Source of the DNA: Bacillota bacterium
GTDB lineage: Bacteria; Bacillota; Clostridia; Lachnospirales; Lachnospiraceae
Assembly: GCA_023392615.1 (NCBI GenBank)
Contig: JAEVYT010000039.1
Coordinates: 124,001-188,000 of the forward strand
Direction: 5' to 3'
DNA length: 64,000 bases
A program made the translations under genes and the position numbers. Numbering within the stretch: the stretch's first letter is position 1; each line of letters opens with the position of its first letter. Under the pieces are notes generated by a model. The model was not told the DNA's origin. It ran no database searches and saw only the letters and a list, made by a program, of their open reading frames with translations. Shown one piece after another: positions 60,845 through 64,000 of the stretch.

Positions 60845-61345
60845 CTAAAGTAATTCTATTCTATATGTCTTATTTTTTATCGTACACATTTCTATACTTT
60901 TATCGTAATAGTTTACATATTTGTTTATCAAGTCATTTGACAAATCATCTATATTATTCATATCACATAGTTGTGCTATTAGCTCTAATGGGTCGGTAAT
61001 ATCTTTATAGACTTGGTTATTTCCTATGAATAAATATCTTAGACTTTTGATTACTCTTTCAAAAAGTAATATTATCTCTTTCTTATCATCTCCTTTATTG
61101 GAATAGGAACTTTGATTTTTTCTTGTTATTAGATCTAGATAAAATTTATCATACATATTTGTGATAAGTATTTCTAATGTTGAATAGTATTTTTCTATTT
61201 CAATATCTGTTTTACTATCAGTATTTAATATATAAGAATTTTCATCTATCATTACAATTCCCTTCATACATTTCTTGATGCTAATTAATTGTTTGTTGTC
61301 ATTGAACCCTTTGTTGTTTTTTAATCTTTTGTTTTCTTCTTCCAC
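60845..61345 (-). CDS. uncharacterised small protein upstream of rdrA
   Basis: A 166-residue hydrophilic helical protein, with no signal peptide or membrane segment: MEEENKRLKNNKGFNDNKQL, then DIEIEKYYSTLEILITNMY and LELIAQLCDMNNIDDLSND. It is the first gene of the RADAR operon, GTG start at 61345 after AGAGAGG, ending 14 bases before rdrA, with the same AT-rich codon usage as rdrA. RADAR loci sometimes have accessory genes; I do not recognise this one. It could be an adaptor or regulator, or an unrelated passenger. Confidence 0.6.
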   Translation of the reverse strand: MEEENKRLKNNKGFNDNKQLISIKKCMKGIVMIDENSYILNTDSKTDIEIEKYYSTLEILITNMYDKFYLDLITRKNQSSYSNKGDDKKEIILLFERVIKSLRYLFIGNNQVYKDITDPLELIAQLCDMNNIDDLSNDLINKYVNYYDKSIEMCTIKNKTYRIELL

Positions 61346-61814
61346 TTTATTATTCCTCTCTCCATCACTTTATTTTAATTCACAATTTCAATCTAAAGAG
61401 CTTTAAAATCAAAAGAATCTTTATACAATCTTTATTACTCAACAGCTTACCATCACTAGTTACTTTGCTTATAACAAAAAATATAATAGTCAAAAACATG
61501 TGTTAGGGAATTCCCATTGGTATAATAAGCAATCCAATTTTCGTAAATTATATATCTTTGTTTTACATTATAATACAATCATAACCGTAAATCCATATTA
61601 TTCCTTATGAATTTTATCAAATCCACAGTAAAATGGCGTAAAAAACAGAACTAAAAGTTTAGTAAAGTTTTGTATATAACAAACCTTTAGCTCTATCAAT
61701 TTTGCAAACTTTAACTACACTAATCAATAATGAGGTATAACATTAAATTTGAAGTTATGACATTAAAGTATATAACATAGACCGTTTTATTAACATTTTA
61801 TAGACAGTAAACTA
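61346..61814. other. divergent intergenic region between RADAR and blaI
   Basis: About 470 AT-rich bases without a supportable gene. It must hold the RADAR promoter (minus strand), which I could not place to a consensus; the blaI promoter is at its right end. No obvious terminators, repeats or leader ORFs are seen. Confidence 0.4.
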
Positions 61815-61868
61815 TTGACATTTATGGTCTAATATGTTAGATTAATGTAATAAATCTAATACATTAGA
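61815..61868 (+). promoter_or_regulatory. blaI promoter with two BlaI/MecI-type operators
   Basis: TTGACA (61815-61820), 17 bases and TAGATT (61838-61843) form the promoter. Two 14-bp near-palindromes, TCTAATATGTTAGA (61828-61841) and TCTAATACATTAGA (61855-61868), overlap the spacer/-10 and the region just downstream. This is the standard arrangement of operators for autoregulation by a BlaI-type repressor. Confidence 0.85.
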
Positions 61869-61887
61869 CCAAAGGAAGTGAATTTAT

Positions 61888-62250
61888 ATGGATATACCTA
61901 AAATTTTTGAAAGCGAGTATCGCTTTTGCTTAATTCTATGGGCGAATGAACCGATCAAAAGTAACGATCTAGTTAAATTATGTGCTGAGAGGCTTCAGTG
62001 GAAAAAGTCAACTACCTTTACCGTAATAAAGCGACTTGCCGACCGTGGAGTCTTAAAGAATGAAAATTCAATTGTAACCTCCTTGGTATCGAAGAATGAC
62101 ATTCAAACTGCAGAAAGCCATGAGATAGTTGAGAAGACTTTTGATGGTTCCTTGCCACAATTTATCGCAGCCTTTACCAAAGAGAAGACTTTATCACCTG
62201 ACGAAATTGTTGAAATCAAGCGTATGATTGAGTTATATGAGGAGGAATAA
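61888..62250 (+). CDS. BlaI/MecI-type transcriptional repressor
   Basis: A 120-residue winged-helix repressor. The DNA-binding part has ILWANEPIKSNDLVKLCAER and KKSTTFTVIKRLADRGVL; the C-terminal dimerisation helix follows (TLSPDEIVEIKRMIELYEEE). BlaI proteins repress their own operon and target genes and are inactivated by proteolysis through the BlaR1 partner, which is encoded two bases downstream. The controlled resistance or envelope genes are not in the window. AAAGGAAGTG precedes the ATG. Confidence 0.92.
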   Translation: MDIPKIFESEYRFCLILWANEPIKSNDLVKLCAERLQWKKSTTFTVIKRLADRGVLKNENSIVTSLVSKNDIQTAESHEIVEKTFDGSLPQFIAAFTKEKTLSPDEIVEIKRMIELYEEE

Positions 62251-62252
62251 TA

Positions 62253-63728
62253 ATGGAAGCTCTTTTTATCAAGTTGATCAATATGAGTATCAATGCCAGT
62301 TATCTAATTATAGCAGTGATTATTATCCGCTACTTTTTTAAAAAAGCACCTAAAAATATGATCTGTTTGCTTTGGGGACTGGTTGCAATCCGATTATTAA
62401 TCCCTTTTTCATTTGAAAGTACTACAAGCTTATTGCCTACCGCAACGACAATACAAGAGGATATTCTGTATCAAGATTCGACGCATATTAATAATGGATT
62501 AAGTACTGATAACAACAATATCATCGATTCAGAAACTCCTCAATCTCTGAATCCTAATCAAGCAGAGAATACAAATCCAATACAGGTGATTCTATTTGCT
62601 TCTTCAATCATTTGGATTATAGGCATAATTGTACTTATGTTATATAGCTTTTTTTCAATTATTCAAATAAAGCGTAAGGTGGCTACTGCCGTGCCGATGC
62701 AGGATAACATATATCAATGCGATATAATTGGAAGCCCATTTGTATTTGGATTGTTTCGTCCGCGTATCTATTTACCCTTTTCAATTGAAGCTTCTAGTTT
62801 GAATTATGTCCTAGCTCATGAGAAAGCACATATCAAACGACGAGATCATTGGTTTAAAGCCATTGGTTTCCTATTACTAACTGTGCACTGGTTCAATCCA
62901 CTCGTTTGGGTTGCTTACATGTTGCTTTGCAGAGATATTGAATTAGCTTGTGATGAAAAAGTGTTAATGCAAATAGGTTCTCAGGAAAAAAAATCATATT
63001 CCACTACGTTATTGGCTTGTACATTAAAACGAAGTAGCATAGCTTTATGCCCATTAGCTTTTGGAGAAATTGGTGTAAAACATAGGGTGAAGAACATCCT
63101 TAATTTTAGAAAACCGACCTTATGGATTATGATTGTATCCATTATTTTATGTATCATTATCATGCTTACTTTTTCTTCCAACCCTTTAGGAAAAGACATT
63201 CACATAGATAGAGTTAGGTTAGATGTTTATGACTATCCAATAACAGAAGAATGTATTACAAAATTAAATTCGGGATATTTTTCGAAGGATAAGGATCTAT
63301 ATTCGCAACTCTTAGAGGAAAAATACGATAAAAATACATCGTATGGCAACTTGATCTGTGCGGTATATAATATATCTATACCTTATTCCGCCTTTTATAA
63401 CTTAGATGATTGCAATTTTAGTTATACCCTAAAAGTGGATGACAACTATAAAAATAATTTCTTTATGAGCCGTGGATTTCTAAGTGATGCCGAAGATGGC
63501 AAGTCAACGAGGGTCTATGTTATAGCCGTTTATGGAATGTCAAAAGATAAAACGAACGATGAGCTTATAAAGATAATAAAAAAAGCTAAGATAGATTTTA
63601 CCTTACACAATCAGTACAATGACCATAAAATTTCTAAGAATGTTAGTTCAAGATTCGAAGATGTCAAAACAGATCACGTCACCAAACTCGATATTTCAAA
63701 TAGTGGCGGAACAATTTTTGATAATTAA
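62253..63728 (+). CDS. BlaR1-type M56 sensor metalloprotease
   Basis: A 491-residue membrane protease of family M56. Three N-terminal hydrophobic segments (about residues 11-30, 36-52, 113-137) precede the zinc motif HEKAH at 189-193 (VLAHEKAHIKRRDHW) and CDEKVLMQIG; a fourth membrane helix (LWIMIVSIILCIIIMLTF) follows near residue 290. The extracytoplasmic C-terminal domain (about 180 residues) does not show the penicillin-binding S-x-x-K domain of BlaR1, so it likely senses another cell-envelope signal. It is translationally close to blaI (two-base gap). Confidence 0.88.
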   Translation: MEALFIKLINMSINASYLIIAVIIIRYFFKKAPKNMICLLWGLVAIRLLIPFSFESTTSLLPTATTIQEDILYQDSTHINNGLSTDNNNIIDSETPQSLNPNQAENTNPIQVILFASSIIWIIGIIVLMLYSFFSIIQIKRKVATAVPMQDNIYQCDIIGSPFVFGLFRPRIYLPFSIEASSLNYVLAHEKAHIKRRDHWFKAIGFLLLTVHWFNPLVWVAYMLLCRDIELACDEKVLMQIGSQEKKSYSTTLLACTLKRSSIALCPLAFGEIGVKHRVKNILNFRKPTLWIMIVSIILCIIIMLTFSSNPLGKDIHIDRVRLDVYDYPITEECITKLNSGYFSKDKDLYSQLLEEKYDKNTSYGNLICAVYNISIPYSAFYNLDDCNFSYTLKVDDNYKNNFFMSRGFLSDAEDGKSTRVYVIAVYGMSKDKTNDELIKIIKKAKIDFTLHNQYNDHKISKNVSSRFEDVKTDHVTKLDISNSGGTIFDN

Positions 63729-63750
63729 TTTCCATTAACGGCATGAAAAG

Positions 63751-63794
63751 GAGCTTTTGCAAAAAGCTTAACTAGCTATTTTGAAAAAGCTCCA
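63751..63794 (+). terminator. hairpin terminator after the blaI-blaR1 operon
   Basis: GGAGCTTTTGCAAAAAGC and CTATTTTGAAAAAGCTCC form an imperfect stem of about 14 pairs. It lies 22 bases after the blaR1-like stop codon. The T tract is weak, so this may be a rho-independent terminator or a simple structured 3' end. Confidence 0.5.
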
Positions 63795-63900
63795 TAATCT
63801 TCACTAAATGGTATAGAACCATGCAACTACGCCTCTCATAACTCCCTAACGCTCACCTCAACAACAAAACCTCTTACGCTAAACACTCCAATACAACCTA

Positions 63901-64000
63901 TTACGCATAATACACTGTTTCATAGATCTCCATGATTGTCTTGGAATCTAGTTCGGTATAGTTGTTCGCCATCAGTCTGCCCTGTTTGTTCATGACATTC
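63901..64000 (-). CDS. C-terminal fragment of a gene running off the right edge (possibly iron-containing alcohol dehydrogenase)
   Basis: The minus strand encodes MNKQGRLMANNYTELDSKTI, then MEIYETVYYA and a TAA at 63901-63903. The ANNYTELDSKTIMEIYE ending resembles C-termini of iron-containing alcohol dehydrogenases (ANNP-x-x-L-T-x-x-D-I-x-E-I-Y), but with only 33 residues visible this is tentative. Confidence 0.35.
   Translation of the reverse strand, partial: NVMNKQGRLMANNYTELDSKTIMEIYETVYYA

Overview
The window is AT-rich DNA of a low-GC Firmicute. Strong GGAGG-type ribosome binding sites, TTGACA/TATAAT promoters, a BlaI/BlaR1 pair and the family content fit a clostridial (Lachnospiraceae-like) chromosome; the genus is inference. 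No rRNA, tRNA, CRISPR array, transposase or integrase gene was seen. Almost every gene between 12.1 and 61.3 kb lies on the minus strand.

1-11 kb is housekeeping: the start of an aminoacyl-histidine dipeptidase (runs off the left edge), a DUF711 (UPF0210) protein with its ACT-domain partner, a WalJ/YycJ-like metallo-hydrolase between two related 150-190 bp imperfect palindromes, a polar amino acid (probably cysteine/cystine) ABC importer, and a reverse-transsulfuration pair (MccB then MccA). The leader of mccB-mccA encodes a 25-residue peptide with three consecutive Cys codons followed by mutually exclusive hairpins and a terminator: a textbook ribosome-mediated cysteine attenuator.

11-19.5 kb holds a D-2-hydroxyacid dehydrogenase, an MFS exporter with a divergent TetR regulator and two palindromic operators, a bacteriohemerythrin, two radical SAM genes (the upstream one apparently carries a homopolymer frameshift at its 5' end), and an AraC regulator divergent from an epoxide-hydrolase-like alpha/beta hydrolase.

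19.6-42 kb is a long same-strand run of small accessory genes (GNAT, DUF1963, DUF4085, pyrophosphatase-like, cupin, DinB, PHP, RCC1 repeats, HAD, MBL, methyltransferase, VOC, Nudix-DUF429 fusion, ABC exporter) with several gene remnants. From about 43.5 to 54.8 kb the run becomes an array of one-gene units separated by a diverged 40-95 bp repeat in a constant orientation. On the minus strand the repeat begins TAAGCATAAT, often supplying the stop codon of the gene before it, and ends CCCATTATGTTTAT, the inverted complement of its start. The layout resembles an integron cassette array, but no integrase lies in the window and the repeat is not a canonical attC.

55-61.4 kb carries a RADAR-type anti-phage operon: an RdrA-like P-loop ATPase and an RdrB-like giant adenosine deaminase, preceded by a 166-residue protein of unknown function and followed by a possible small ORF. 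61.9-63.7 kb is a BlaI-type repressor and BlaR1-type M56 sensor protease with paired operators. The right edge holds the last 33 codons of another minus-strand gene.
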